Shown in pieces: positions 14,994 through 25,318 of a stretch of 64,000 nt of DNA (positions within the stretch are counted from its first letter, which is position 1; every line of letters starts with the position of its first letter). The DNA is taken from NCBI RefSeq assembly GCF_023805255.1, contig NZ_JAMSCK010000003.1, forward strand, positions 1-64,000, read 5' to 3'. The position numbers and the translations under genes were made by a program. The stretch comes from Gramella jeungdoensis. GTDB taxonomy: Bacteria; Bacteroidota; Bacteroidia; Flavobacteriales; Flavobacteriaceae. Under the pieces are notes generated by a model. It worked only from the letters and a program-made list of their open reading frames with translations. It was not told the origin of the DNA and did not search any database.

Positions 14994-17762
14994 TTACATC
15001 CTTATAATCCTGTGGCTCCCCCTTCCCTGGGGACCTTTACCACCACCAAAACTGCTGAATTTATAGGTAAAGCTTAGCATGCCGTAGCGCTGAAGAATAA
15101 GGTTATTCACATCCTGGATATAGTCATCCCCAACCATTCTTCGGGTATCAACGTTCTGGTCTAAAATATCATAAACCTTCACCTTTATAGTTGCCTTCTC
15201 CTTAAGGAACTGGTATCCCAGGCTAGTACTCCATAATAAGGATGTATTATCAAAGCCGGGCGATACGTTCCCGTATACGTTATAGGAAATATCATTTCCA
15301 AATACTACATTTTTAGGCCAGTAAGTGGTGGTTTCCAAAGAAAGGTTATGGTTCACGTAGCTCTGGTCCCGCCCCCGGTTAATATCATAGCTGATGTCGT
15401 TATAGGTCAATGAATATCGCGGACTTATTTCCAGAAGTTCATCAATGGCATATGATAAAAATACCGTAGGGCTTAGTGTATACTGATCGGAATTATATTT
15501 AACGGCATTAATGAAGCCAACATTATGATTATAATTAGCGCCCAGTCTGAGCCTGTAACGAAACTCGTGCTCATCCTTTTTATAGGTCTTTGTATAGCTT
15601 GCCCCAAGATATCCATTTACTACCCCGTCAACATTCGTATAGGTAGTTTGCCGCACAAAATCCTCATTTAAACTACTTACAGCCACCACCTGGTTATTGG
15701 TAAAGTTCAGATTGAAATAACTGAAAAATCCACTCCTGGTCGCAAAATCAAAATTCCTGAAATTGAAATTTATTCTTTGATTGAAAGTTGGCTTCAATTC
15801 AGGATTTCCCACCACAATATTAAGGGGATTCGTACGATCTTCAACAGGCTGTAACTGCCTTACTGAAGGTACATCAGACCTCGTGCTGTATCCCAGATGC
15901 AAACTCTTTGAACGCTCTATAGTGTAACGTACGTCGGCATCTACAAATACATTATTAAAGGTATTATCAAACGAGACGTCATCTATAAAATTATTGGTTT
16001 GCAGGGTAGTGTTAAGCAAGCCCAACTCGGTATCTACCCTCCACTTCTCACCTTCATAATTGATCCCGGCGTTAGGGGTATGAATGTAACTTATCAGTTC
16101 AAAGTCATTGCTGAGCAACTGATTGAAATTGGTATATTCCCCATTTTCAGCATTAAAAACGCTCCTTGTATTGGTAGATTTTGAAGTATTGAAATTATAA
16201 TTTATATCAAGGAATAGTTTATCTGCCAGAACGCTTCTCTTAGATGCACCCACTTCAAGTGAATTCCGGTTCTCATCCTGGTCTATGTACTGGTCCTGGA
16301 TCTCTGTTTCCTGAGAACCATCAGAAATAAAAAGGCTTTCAGAATAATAAAAATTATCATTACGCTGCCTGTCATGAGAATGGTTAAGGTCAAGCTGAAG
16401 ATATGAACCCCTGCTTCCAAAACGTCTTATAAAATCTATCCTATTAGAAAAATCAACACTTTCCAGATCTTCCGTTTCCCGGGTGCCGGTAGAATTTCGT
16501 AATGACATATCTTCATCCAGGGTTTCCTGATCCCTGCTTCGGATTGAAGATCCAAAATTGGCGTTTATCCTCGGCCTGATAGAAAGCCGGGTAAGCGTAT
16601 CAAATTCGATCTCAAAGCGGGTATTGGCGCGGTGACTATCGTTCATCAGATTACTTTGGCTAAGCGAATTTGTAAAATATCTCGAATCCGGAAGGATATT
16701 CTCCCGCTCTACCCTAGTTCTTGTTTCGGTATCGTTACGGCCAAAGAAATAATCTGCACTTAATTCTATTCCATTTTCCCATTCATTCACAAAATTGAAT
16801 CCGCCGGTTTCAGATTTAGTAATTCCTCCGGAACTCCCAAAACCGTTCCCATTGATGCTGAAGGAACCATCCCCGTTTACCCTTACACTTCTCGCGTTGC
16901 CACCCATCATACCAAAGACCTCATCAAAGCTAAAACCCGAACTGTTGATATTATTTGAACTGCCCAAAAGACTAACTCTCATATCTTCCTTGAAATAATT
17001 ACCGATCCCGCTTAGCTCATAACGATCATCGGTACCTCCACCTGCCGTTAGCCGGGCAAAATATCCTTTATTCTTATCTTTCTTAAGTTCAATATTGATG
17101 GTCTTGTTATCGGGATCTCCTGCTTTCCCGGTAAACTCCTCGCTTTTGGTTTTAGTATCGGTAACCTGGACTTTATCTATGATCTCTTTTGGAAGATTTT
17201 TCGTTGCGATCTGAGGATCGTTACCAAAGAACTCTTTTCCATTTACCAATATCCTTGATACCGGTTTTCCGTTTACAGTGATATTCCCGTCAGAATCAAC
17301 CTCTACCCCGGGAAGCTTTTTCATTAGGTCTTCCAGGTTCGCGTCCTGTCTTGTATTAAAGGAATTGGCATTGAACTCAAGCGTATCTTTCTTGATGGCT
17401 ATAGGCGCCCTGTTTGCCGTAAGGGTGACCTCCTCAAGAGTATTATCCATGACGGCCAGGGGAATATTTCCAAGGCTTATCTGGCTTTCCACCTCCAACG
17501 CACGCTTGTGAGGAACATAACCGGTATAGCTTACAAAGAGATTGATTTTTTCAGCTTCGGTTTCACCTTGTAACAGAAAAGAACCATCCTTTTCACTTAT
17601 CGTGTAACTTACAAGGCTACTATCAATAACCTTTTCAGCATACACGGTGGCAGCTTCTAGAGGCTGAGATTTATTATCGGTGATCTTACCGCTGATTTTA
17701 AAATCCTGGGAAAAGCTTAAACTGCTAAAAAAAAGTAAAAGCAGACTAAAATATAAACGCAT
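14994..17762 (-). CDS. Outer membrane beta-barrel protein with carboxypeptidase-like domain (TonB receptor family)
   Basis: 922 residues. Sec signal (MRLYFSLLLLFFSSLSFSQ), then a CarboxypepD-regulatory-like beta domain (about 20-105: GKITDNKSQPLEAATVY), a plug-like domain (about 110-220 with ILVNGKEFFGNDPQIATKNLP) and a long barrel of OMP_b-brl_3 type with many aromatic-ended strands. It lies in the outer membrane. No SusD partner, no sigma/anti-sigma pair and no degradative genes are adjacent, so the ligand cannot be inferred; it is the non-Sus type common in Flavobacteriaceae. It stands alone. Confidence 0.85.
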   Translation of the reverse strand: MRLYFSLLLLFFSSLSFSQDFKISGKITDNKSQPLEAATVYAEKVIDSSLVSYTISEKDGSFLLQGETEAEKINLFVSYTGYVPHKRALEVESQISLGNIPLAVMDNTLEEVTLTANRAPIAIKKDTLEFNANSFNTRQDANLEDLMKKLPGVEVDSDGNITVNGKPVSRILVNGKEFFGNDPQIATKNLPKEIIDKVQVTDTKTKSEEFTGKAGDPDNKTINIELKKDKNKGYFARLTAGGGTDDRYELSGIGNYFKEDMRVSLLGSSNNINSSGFSFDEVFGMMGGNARSVRVNGDGSFSINGNGFGSSGGITKSETGGFNFVNEWENGIELSADYFFGRNDTETRTRVERENILPDSRYFTNSLSQSNLMNDSHRANTRFEIEFDTLTRLSIRPRINANFGSSIRSRDQETLDEDMSLRNSTGTRETEDLESVDFSNRIDFIRRFGSRGSYLQLDLNHSHDRQRNDNFYYSESLFISDGSQETEIQDQYIDQDENRNSLEVGASKRSVLADKLFLDINYNFNTSKSTNTRSVFNAENGEYTNFNQLLSNDFELISYIHTPNAGINYEGEKWRVDTELGLLNTTLQTNNFIDDVSFDNTFNNVFVDADVRYTIERSKSLHLGYSTRSDVPSVRQLQPVEDRTNPLNIVVGNPELKPTFNQRINFNFRNFDFATRSGFFSYFNLNFTNNQVVAVSSLNEDFVRQTTYTNVDGVVNGYLGASYTKTYKKDEHEFRYRLRLGANYNHNVGFINAVKYNSDQYTLSPTVFLSYAIDELLEISPRYSLTYNDISYDINRGRDQSYVNHNLSLETTTYWPKNVVFGNDISYNVYGNVSPGFDNTSLLWSTSLGYQFLKEKATIKVKVYDILDQNVDTRRMVGDDYIQDVNNLILQRYGMLSFTYKFSSFGGGKGPQGRGSHRIIRM

Positions 17763-17864
17763 TAGGAAATCTTATAAGGTTGGTTATTTCAATAATCCAT
17801 ACGGGTTACTGACACAAGTTGTCAAGCCTTAGACTTTTACAAATGTTAAAAGTTTAATCTACGT

Positions 17865-19169
17865 TTATTTTTTTCTGAAATAAATAGTGACGGGTACCCC
17901 CTGGAAATCAAATTCCTTTCTCAATTTATTCTCTATGAACCTTTTATACGGATCACGCACATACTGCGGAAGATTACAGAAAAATGCAAACTGTGGATGC
18001 GGAGTTGGCAATTGAGTACAGAATTTGATCTTAACATATTTACCTTTATAGGCCGGCGGCGGATTCTTTTCTATAATAGGGAGCATAATATCGTTAAGCT
18101 GACGTGTCTTGATCTTACGGCTTCGGTTCTCAAAAACCTTAACAGCCGTTTCAATAGCCTTGAAGACCCGTTGTTTGGTGAGTACAGAAATGAATACGAT
18201 AGGAACATCGGTAAAAGGCTCTATTTCCCTGCGGATCATAGCCTCATAATCTTTAAGAGTGTTCGTCTCTTTATCTACCAGATCCCATTTGTTCACAAGA
18301 ATTACGATACCTTTATGGTTACGATGCGCCAGCCAGAAGATATTCTGTACCTGTCCGTCAAAACCACGGGTAGCATCCAGAACGAGCAAGCAAACATCAC
18401 AATTCTCGATCGCCCTTACAGAACGCATCACCGAATAGAATTCGAGGTTTTCCTTAACCTTCGATTTTCGCCTGATCCCGGCAGTATCTACCAGGTTGAA
18501 TTCAAATCCGAAACGATTGTACCGGGTATCCATAGAATCCCTGGTGGTCCCGGCAATATCGGTAACAATATAACGCTCCTCTCCTATTAGCGCATTTATG
18601 AATGAAGATTTACCGGCATTTGGCCTACCTACCACCGCGAATCTGGGCAGTTCGGTCTCCTCTTCGGCTTCCGTTTCAGGCAGGGCTTCAACCAGAGCAT
18701 CAAGAAGGTCTCCTGTTCCACTACCATTTGTACTTGCTATGGGGAAGTATTCACCTAATCCCAGTGAGTAGAATTCCACGGCATTTTCAAGCCTCTTATT
18801 ATTATCTACCTTATTTACGGCCAGAAGCACCGGCTTTTTCACTTTTCGAAGAAGATTGGCAACCTCCTCGTCCATCGGTGTCACACCAGATTCCACATCT
18901 ACCATAAAGATGATTGCATCGGCCTCATCAATAGCGAGCTCAACCTGCTTATCAATTTCAGCTTCAAAGATATCATCGCTGCCTTTCACATATCCACCGG
19001 TGTCTATAAGTGAAAACTTTTGGCCATTCCAGTCAGATTTACCATAGTGCCTGTCACGGGTCACCCCACTCACAGAATCTACGATCGCTTCGCGACGCTG
19101 GATGAGTCGGTTAAAAAATGTTGATTTCCCCACATTAGGTCTACCTACAATAGCAACGATATTGCCCAT
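17865..19169 (-). CDS. der: Ribosome biogenesis GTPase Der (EngA)
   Basis: 434 residues, full length. Two tandem GTPase domains, each with its P-loop (GRPNVGKS at residues 8-15 and GRPNAGKS near 180), DTGG/DTAG switch II motifs and NKVD/NKWD base-recognition motifs, followed by a KH-like RNA-binding domain. It acts in 50S subunit maturation. The gap to era, transcribed in the same direction upstream, is 75 bases, and the two are often neighbours in Bacteroidota. Confidence 0.97.
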   Translation of the reverse strand: MGNIVAIVGRPNVGKSTFFNRLIQRREAIVDSVSGVTRDRHYGKSDWNGQKFSLIDTGGYVKGSDDIFEAEIDKQVELAIDEADAIIFMVDVESGVTPMDEEVANLLRKVKKPVLLAVNKVDNNKRLENAVEFYSLGLGEYFPIASTNGSGTGDLLDALVEALPETEAEEETELPRFAVVGRPNAGKSSFINALIGEERYIVTDIAGTTRDSMDTRYNRFGFEFNLVDTAGIRRKSKVKENLEFYSVMRSVRAIENCDVCLLVLDATRGFDGQVQNIFWLAHRNHKGIVILVNKWDLVDKETNTLKDYEAMIRREIEPFTDVPIVFISVLTKQRVFKAIETAVKVFENRSRKIKTRQLNDIMLPIIEKNPPPAYKGKYVKIKFCTQLPTPHPQFAFFCNLPQYVRDPYKRFIENKLRKEFDFQGVPVTIYFRKK

Positions 19170-19244
19170 AACTCAAATTGATTTAAGGGTGCAAAAATAA
19201 TGGTTTTAAACCAATTAAGCGCCCTTTGTATTAACCTGAAAAGA

Positions 19245-20132
19245 TTATTTTTTATCTGTGTACCCGAATCTACGAAGTTGTTTGGAATCGCTTCGCCAGT
19301 TTTTGTTCACTTTAACGTAAAGTTCCAGATGTACCTGTTTTCCAAAAAATTTCTCAAGATCCTGTCGGGCTTCCACTCCTACCCTTTTAAGAGCCGAACC
19401 TTTATGACCGATTATGATTCCCTTTTGTGTATCACGTTCTACCATAATCACGCTGCGCATCCTGATGATATTTTCCTCTTCAAAAAATTCATCAGTCTCA
19501 ATCTCCACACTATAAGGAATCTCTTTCTTATAATGCATCAGTATCTTTTCGCGAATGATCTCGTTCACAAAGAATCGCTCCGGTTTATCGGTAAGTGTAT
19601 CCTTTGGGTAGAAAGCCGGGGATTCAGGAAGCAATTCCACAATGCGATTAAAGACTTCAGAAATATTAAAACCTTCCAGGGCCGAAATTGGATGTATCTC
19701 TGCATTTGGCACCTGTTCCTGCCAGTAAGCAACCTGGTCTTCCAGTTGTTCCTGGTTGGATTTATCGATCTTGTTCAAAAGTAAAAGAACCGGAACTCCA
19801 GAATTCCTGATTTTGGTAAAGAAGGCCTCATCCTTCAACGCCTTTTCGCCGATCTCCACAATATAAACCAGCACATCGGCATCTTCAAAAGCAGACTTCA
19901 CAAAATCCATCATGCTTTCCTGAAGCTCATAGGCGGGCTTAATGATACCGGGGGTATCACTTAATATCACCTGGAAATCCTCGCCGTTCACTATCCCAAG
20001 AATTCTGTGACGTGTGGTCTGTGCCTTTGAGGTAATGATAGACAACCTCTCTCCCACGAAGGCATTCATAAGAGTAGATTTCCCTACATTAGGATTCCCA
20101 ATAATATTCACAAAACCAGCCTTATGTGTCAT
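19245..20132 (-). CDS. era: GTPase Era
   Basis: 295 residues. One GTPase domain (GNPNVGKS at 12-19, DTPGI, NKID) and a C-terminal KH domain (KGIIIGHKGSALKRVGVEAR) that binds the 3' end of 16S rRNA. It is an essential 30S assembly factor in the cytoplasm. It precedes der on the minus strand. The 185-base gap to the divergent cfa gene shows no feature I can name. Confidence 0.97.
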   Translation of the reverse strand: MTHKAGFVNIIGNPNVGKSTLMNAFVGERLSIITSKAQTTRHRILGIVNGEDFQVILSDTPGIIKPAYELQESMMDFVKSAFEDADVLVYIVEIGEKALKDEAFFTKIRNSGVPVLLLLNKIDKSNQEQLEDQVAYWQEQVPNAEIHPISALEGFNISEVFNRIVELLPESPAFYPKDTLTDKPERFFVNEIIREKILMHYKKEIPYSVEIETDEFFEEENIIRMRSVIMVERDTQKGIIIGHKGSALKRVGVEARQDLEKFFGKQVHLELYVKVNKNWRSDSKQLRRFGYTDKK

Positions 20133-20317
20133 AGCTCTTCTTCATTCTTTTTGAGACCACAAAAATAGGAAGTTAAAAGCGAGCATTCCACAAAACTTGA
20201 AGCAAATTTCAAAATATCAGGGAAATGATTTAATTTTAATACTCATTCCCTTCCGGGAATCAATTTTCATAGTTATTGTACTGCCCCCTAATTCTGCCAA
20301 AGTAAAATAATAGAGCT

Positions 20318-21472
20318 ATGCAGAATCAGTATAAAAAAATCATCGAAGATCTTCTTGCCAGTGCCGGGATCAGGATTAATGGTAACAAAAACTGGGACAT
20401 TCGTGTTTTTAATGAAAGGTTCTACCGGCGAATTCTCAGGGATGGTTCCATGGGACTCGGCGAATCGTATATGGAAGGCTGGTGGGATTGCCCACGCCTG
20501 GACGAATTCATTCACCGTATTTTTGAGGCCGACCTGGAGAAAAAGATAAAAAACAGCTTCAGTATAAAGTGGCAGATACTTAAAGCCAGGCTTTTTAATA
20601 TGCAATCCATTAAAAAAGCCAGAAAATCTATTTCCAGGCATTATGATATCGGGAACAAATTATTTAGAGAAATGCTGGATCCGCTAATGATTTATTCCTG
20701 TGGCTATTGGCAAGAAACCAATGATCTTGCACGCGCCCAGGAACATAAACTGGAATTAATCTGCCAGAAGCTTCAGCTAAAACCCGGACAAAAAGTACTT
20801 GACATTGGTTGTGGATGGGGAGGCTTCCCATATTATGCAGCTAAAAATTATGATGTGAAGGTTGTAGGGATTACCATCTCGAAGGAACAACAGAAAATTG
20901 CACTGGAGAGATGTGAAGGCCTTCCCGTTGAAATCAGGTTACAGGATTACCGTGAGGTTAATGAGGAATTTGACCGGATAGTTTCGATTGGAATGCTTGA
21001 ACATGTTGGGCATAAGAATCATTCTTCATTCATGAAGACCATAAACCATAATTTAAGGAATGACGGGATATGCCTGCTTCATTTTATTGGTGGCAATGAA
21101 ACCCGTTACACTACCGATGCCTGGATCAATAAATATATTTTCCCGCAGGGGCTTATCCCATCAATTACGCAAATAGGACAATCCCTGGAAAAAAATATGG
21201 TTCTTCAGGATCTTCATAATTTTGGCCTGTATTACGACAAAACTCTAATGGCCTGGCATGAGAATTTTCAAAGAGCATGGCCACGCTTAAAAGAGACCTA
21301 CAACAATTTCTTCTATAAAATGTGGGAGTTCTATCTCTGCTCTTCGGCTGCAGCATTTAGATCACAAAAACTAAATCTTTGGCAACTGGTAATAACAAAA
21401 AGGGAATTTCCTCATATTTATCAGTCCGTTAGACCTCAGAATTTGTCTATCAAGGACTTTATCAATGGATAA
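20318..21472 (+). CDS. cfa: Cyclopropane-fatty-acyl-phospholipid synthase
   Basis: 384 residues, usual for Cfa. It adds a methylene from S-adenosylmethionine across double bonds of phospholipid acyl chains at the inner membrane. Signs: MGLGESYMEGWWD (45-57), SRHYDIGNKLF (106-116), the SAM-binding VLDIGCGWGG (160-169), GITISKEQQ, and SIGMLEHVGHKN. Single gene, divergent from era. Confidence 0.95.
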   Translation: MQNQYKKIIEDLLASAGIRINGNKNWDIRVFNERFYRRILRDGSMGLGESYMEGWWDCPRLDEFIHRIFEADLEKKIKNSFSIKWQILKARLFNMQSIKKARKSISRHYDIGNKLFREMLDPLMIYSCGYWQETNDLARAQEHKLELICQKLQLKPGQKVLDIGCGWGGFPYYAAKNYDVKVVGITISKEQQKIALERCEGLPVEIRLQDYREVNEEFDRIVSIGMLEHVGHKNHSSFMKTINHNLRNDGICLLHFIGGNETRYTTDAWINKYIFPQGLIPSITQIGQSLEKNMVLQDLHNFGLYYDKTLMAWHENFQRAWPRLKETYNNFFYKMWEFYLCSSAAAFRSQKLNLWQLVITKREFPHIYQSVRPQNLSIKDFING

Positions 21473-21568
21473 AATGCAAATCAGGGTTTTCAAAAATCAC
21501 GAACCCCTTAATCATAAAGGCCTGAAAATCAAAATTTCATAAAAATCCTAATCTAATTCCAACAGAAG

Positions 21569-21598
21569 TTGTGCTTCAGTTTTTAATGACTATTTTTG
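21569..21598 (+). promoter_or_regulatory. Flavobacterial-type promoter of the SulP gene
   Basis: TTG (21569-21571), 19 bases, then TATTTTTG (21591-21598), an exact match to the Bacteroidota TTG / TAnnTTTG housekeeping consensus. It lies 39 bases upstream of the ATG at 21638. Confidence 0.75.
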
Positions 21599-21637
21599 CC
21601 GGCTCTTAAAGCAAGCTGAAAAGCGAAAAATATTGTC

Positions 21638-23179
21638 ATGAAAAAAGTACTTAATCTCTTCGATTTTTCCCAGAAGGTCAATTACAGAACTGAAATCCTG
21701 GCCGGTTTAACAGTGGCTTTAGCCCTGATCCCGGAAGCAGTCGCATTCGCAATGATTGCAAAACTGTCTCCATTAACCGGACTTTATGCAGCTTTCGTAA
21801 TGGGATTAATAACCGCAATTCTTGGTGGACGTCCCGGAATGATCTCAGGAGCAACCGGAGCTGTTGCCGTGGTGATCGTGGGACTTTCTGTTTCTCATGG
21901 TCCCGAATACATATTCGCTACCGTTGTGCTTGCAGGGATCTTACAGGTGCTCGCCGGCGTATTCAGGCTTGGAAAACTTATTCGGCTTGTTCCCCACTCG
22001 GTGATCTTCGGATTTGTAAACGGGCTTGCCATCATAATTTTCATGTCCCAGCTAACCCAGTTTAAAACGTTGAACGCTGAAGGAGAAATGGTTTGGATGA
22101 CAGGAGCACCATTCTACATATTCCTTGGCCTGGTACTTATTACCATGTTTATAATTTGGGGACTCCCAAAGCTTACCAAAGTTTTTCCTTCTTCGCTTGC
22201 AGCTATCCTTGCCATATTCGGAATCGTGGTCGCGCTGGGGATCGACACCAAGAGTGTGGGTGATATGGCCTCAATAAATGGTGGCTTTCCTCCTTTTCAT
22301 ATCCCGATGGTACCGGTAAACTTCGAAACCTTATCCCTTATTTTCCCATATGCCCTGATCATGGCTGGGGTAGGATTGATCGAAAGTTTGCTTACTCTTA
22401 ACATCGTGGACGAGATCACCGAAACCAGGGGAAGCGGCAATAAGGAGTGTGTCGCACAGGGAACTGCGAATATCTTTTCCGGATTTTTCTCAGGAATGGG
22501 CGGTTGTGCCATGCTGGGACAAAGTCTTATCAATGTTTCATCGGGAGCAAGAGCCAGATTATCAGGGATAACCGCAGCGATCATGTTACTCGTTTTTATC
22601 ATGTTCGGAGCAGACCTGATTGAAAAATTACCAATGGCAGCTTTAACCGGAGTAATGGTGATGGTTGCCATAGGAACCTTTGAATGGGCAAGTCTTAAGA
22701 CCTTCAATAAAATGCCAAAATCTGATGTAATCGTTATGGTTCTGGTAACCGCCGTTACAGTGATCCTTCACAACCTTGCGCTTGCAGTACTGGTAGGTGT
22801 TATCATTTCGGCTTTGGTTTTCGCCTGGGATAATGCTAAAAGAATACGCGCCAGAAAGCATATTGATGAGAACGGAGTGAAGCATTACGAGATCTACGGG
22901 CCACTTTTCTTTGGTTCAACTACCGCATTCAACAGCAAATTTGATGTCTTGAACGATCCCGAAGAGGTGATCATCGATTTTTCAGAAAGCCGCGTGGTAG
23001 ATATGTCGGGGATCGAAGCCCTGAATAAACTTACCGAAAGATACCTGAAGCAGGGAAAAACACTTCATTTAAGACATCTTAGCTCCGACTGTCGTAAACT
23101 TCTGGATAATGCAGATAAGATCATTGAAGTGAACATCCTGGAAGATCCAACTTACAAAGTAGCAACAGACAGGCTTTAG
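21638..23179 (+). CDS. SulP family anion transporter with STAS domain
   Basis: 513 residues: about 10-12 membrane segments in the first 400, with the SulP signature PEAVAFAMIAKLSPLTGLYAAF near residue 30, then a cytoplasmic STAS domain (about 420-510, VIIDFSESRVVDMSGIEAL). SulP proteins import sulfate, bicarbonate or related anions. The form with a short STAS domain and no carbonic anhydrase partner is often called a sulfate permease, but the substrate is open. Single gene with its own consensus promoter. Confidence 0.92.
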   Translation: MKKVLNLFDFSQKVNYRTEILAGLTVALALIPEAVAFAMIAKLSPLTGLYAAFVMGLITAILGGRPGMISGATGAVAVVIVGLSVSHGPEYIFATVVLAGILQVLAGVFRLGKLIRLVPHSVIFGFVNGLAIIIFMSQLTQFKTLNAEGEMVWMTGAPFYIFLGLVLITMFIIWGLPKLTKVFPSSLAAILAIFGIVVALGIDTKSVGDMASINGGFPPFHIPMVPVNFETLSLIFPYALIMAGVGLIESLLTLNIVDEITETRGSGNKECVAQGTANIFSGFFSGMGGCAMLGQSLINVSSGARARLSGITAAIMLLVFIMFGADLIEKLPMAALTGVMVMVAIGTFEWASLKTFNKMPKSDVIVMVLVTAVTVILHNLALAVLVGVIISALVFAWDNAKRIRARKHIDENGVKHYEIYGPLFFGSTTAFNSKFDVLNDPEEVIIDFSESRVVDMSGIEALNKLTERYLKQGKTLHLRHLSSDCRKLLDNADKIIEVNILEDPTYKVATDRL

Positions 23180-23181
23180 TT

Positions 23182-23628
23182 CTAAAGACTGTTATTGTTC
23201 ACTTCTATCCAGTATCCGTCTGGGTCCTGGAGATAGACCTGTTTTATTCCATCGGGACGGGTGTTGGTCTTTCCTTTTATACCGGGCCAGTTCTCGAAAT
23301 GAATGTTCTTTGATTTGAGGAACTCCATAAAAGCCTCAAGGTCATCAGTGCTTAAAGCAAGGTGAAAGCCTTTTTTCTTTTCAGGCTGTTCTTCACTCTC
23401 TATGAGATGGAATTGAATTTTATCTCCAAGTTCAAACCATCGAATATGATCACCAAGACCTCCATTAGGAATTTCCCTGAGACCGAAGATCTCCCGGTAA
23501 AATTTTGCCGAAACATTAACATCTTTTACGAGCAGGGCATCGTGATCCTTTCTTAAGTTAAATGGGTTTTGAGCTGAAGATGAGTTCATAATAATTAATG
23601 TGATTATTGAAAGATAAAAGCTTTTCAT
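23182..23628 (-). CDS. Exported VOC-family (glyoxalase-like) protein
   Basis: 148 residues from the ATG at 23628; the frame is open further upstream, but this start gives a clean signal peptide (MKSFYLSIITLIIMNSSSAQ). The body is a single VOC domain: DHDALLVKDVNVSAKFY, FYREIFGLRE, HLALSTDD, and YLQDPDGYWIEV at the end. His and Glu at the usual metal-binding places (DHDAL, FHLAL, WIEV) are present. It ends two bases from the SulP stop, tail to tail. Export of a VOC protein is a little unusual; substrate unknown. Confidence 0.8.
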   Translation of the reverse strand: MKSFYLSIITLIIMNSSSAQNPFNLRKDHDALLVKDVNVSAKFYREIFGLREIPNGGLGDHIRWFELGDKIQFHLIESEEQPEKKKGFHLALSTDDLEAFMEFLKSKNIHFENWPGIKGKTNTRPDGIKQVYLQDPDGYWIEVNNNSL

Positions 23629-23866
23629 TCTTTTGAAAGTTAAGGTAAACGATAGAGCACACTTCTTCAAAAAGCAAAAAGAAACTCAGTATTTATTAAA
23701 TATAAGTTTAATTATACAAAATATAATTTGGTATCTATTTTTTTAATCTGTAACACTATAAAAACCTTCCTAAAAATTAGAGTTCAACCTTTAAACATTA
23801 CTTAAAATATACCACAGGCACATTTAATATTCCTAACTTTCAGATGCTAAATTAAAAAAGTGTTGT

Positions 23867-25318
23867 ATGTCTGCACTCGCCGAAGATCAATTTGAGAACA
23901 TACTTTCCATTGAGAATAAATGCACCCGTTTAAATCTCAACGAGAATATATATGGGACTTTTGCAGAGATAGGCGCCGGGCAGGAAACAGTAAGACATTT
24001 CTTCAGGGCCAGGAATCCAAAAGGTACCATAGCCAAGACCCTGAGTGCCTACGATAAAGATTTTAGCGATGCCATCTATGGCCTGGATCCTCAGAATCGA
24101 TATGTGACCGAGCCCAGGCTCAAAAGCATGCTCAAATATGAGACTGGTCTAATTGAAAAGCGTATCTCCAGGGTGAAGCATCCAAATAAACTGTTCTTTA
24201 GTTATGCCAATACGGTGGCCACTATAGACTGGGCTAAGAAATATAAAGGACATGGCTGGATTGGCATCCGTTTTCAGAAAAAACCGAAACAGGAATACAA
24301 CGAGATCATTCTCCATGTACAGTTACATGAGAATAGCGCGTCACATCAACAAGTAAGCCTGGGGATGATGGGGGTTAACCTTATTTATGCCGCTTTCTAT
24401 CAAAGCGACGATCCCCAACAGCTGATGATCCATCTTTATGACCACCTAGATAAGGATAAAATAGAAATCGACTCCATAAACTTCAGTGGTCCCGAGTTTG
24501 AAAATGTGGACAACAGGCTCATGAGCTTATATTTGGTGAGAGAGGGTATTACCGAAGCTGTTATGTTTTCTGAAGACGGTAATAATATCCTGCCTGCAAA
24601 TGCTCTTTATAAAAAGAACATTTTAACCTTAAGAGGTAGTTTTAGACCTGTAACGAACCTCAACCTGGATATGTTTAAAACGGCCAGGAGATTATTTCTT
24701 GACGAAAAGGAAGTGAGAAAAGAAAATACTGTTATTATCTTCGAAATGACCCTGAACAATCTTAAGGCTGAGGGAGAAATCGATGAAAAGGATTTTCTGG
24801 ACCGTGCAGATCTACTATGTGCCTCAGGGCAAACGGTAATGATCTCCAGCTTCCAGGAATATTACAAGGTTGTTGAATATTTCGCGATGCATACCAAGGA
24901 GCAACTAGGACTGGTACTGGGAGTGGACAATCTTCAGGATATTTTCAATGAGAAGTATTATAGAGGATTGAGCGGTGGTATACTGGAGGCGTTTGGCAAG
25001 CTTTTCTTTAAAAATCTGAAGGTGTATCTCTATCCTATTCTGGATGAAGAAACCGGCAAAATAACCAACAGTAAGAATTTGAAAGTCCATCCGCGTTTAA
25101 AGGAGTTATATAAGTTTTTCATCGATAACGATAAGGTGATAGATATCGAAGATTATGATGAGAAAGCCTTAAAGATACATCCGAGGAAAGTATATGAAAT
25201 GATTCGTGAAGGAGATAAGAAATGGGAAGGAATGGTCCCCGGACTTACTGCGAAAATGATCAGGGAAAAGAATCTTTTCCAAAGAAAACCCTCCAAAAAA
25301 TCTTCAGAAACCTCCTGA
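23867..25318 (+). CDS. Conserved Bacteroidota protein of unknown function
   Basis: 483 residues, soluble, no signal peptide or membrane helix. I recognise it as a protein conserved across Flavobacteriaceae (start MSALAEDQF, then GTFAEIGAGQETVRHFF, FFSYANTVATIDWAKK, HGWIGIRFQ). It is often labelled TonB-dependent receptor or nicotinate-nucleotide adenylyltransferase in databases, but nothing in the sequence supports either: no barrel strands, no plug, no HxGH motif. It ends exactly where the convergent RNA methyltransferase gene ends. The 238 bases upstream of the start are very AT-rich with no clear feature. Confidence 0.8.
   Translation: MSALAEDQFENILSIENKCTRLNLNENIYGTFAEIGAGQETVRHFFRARNPKGTIAKTLSAYDKDFSDAIYGLDPQNRYVTEPRLKSMLKYETGLIEKRISRVKHPNKLFFSYANTVATIDWAKKYKGHGWIGIRFQKKPKQEYNEIILHVQLHENSASHQQVSLGMMGVNLIYAAFYQSDDPQQLMIHLYDHLDKDKIEIDSINFSGPEFENVDNRLMSLYLVREGITEAVMFSEDGNNILPANALYKKNILTLRGSFRPVTNLNLDMFKTARRLFLDEKEVRKENTVIIFEMTLNNLKAEGEIDEKDFLDRADLLCASGQTVMISSFQEYYKVVEYFAMHTKEQLGLVLGVDNLQDIFNEKYYRGLSGGILEAFGKLFFKNLKVYLYPILDEETGKITNSKNLKVHPRLKELYKFFIDNDKVIDIEDYDEKALKIHPRKVYEMIREGDKKWEGMVPGLTAKMIREKNLFQRKPSKKSSETS

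Noticed and set aside
17832-17852. Terminator for der (ACTTTTA ... TAAAAGT hairpin)
   Set aside because: The stem is short and AT-only with no good T run on the der strand; too weak to list.
17997-18907. Two plus-strand open frames opposite der
   Set aside because: Both are antisense to the GTPase domains of der, whose motifs are intact; no independent support.
23867-25318. TonB-dependent receptor or NadD-like label for this protein
   Set aside because: No signal peptide, plug, barrel strands or nucleotidyl-transferase HxGH motif is visible.
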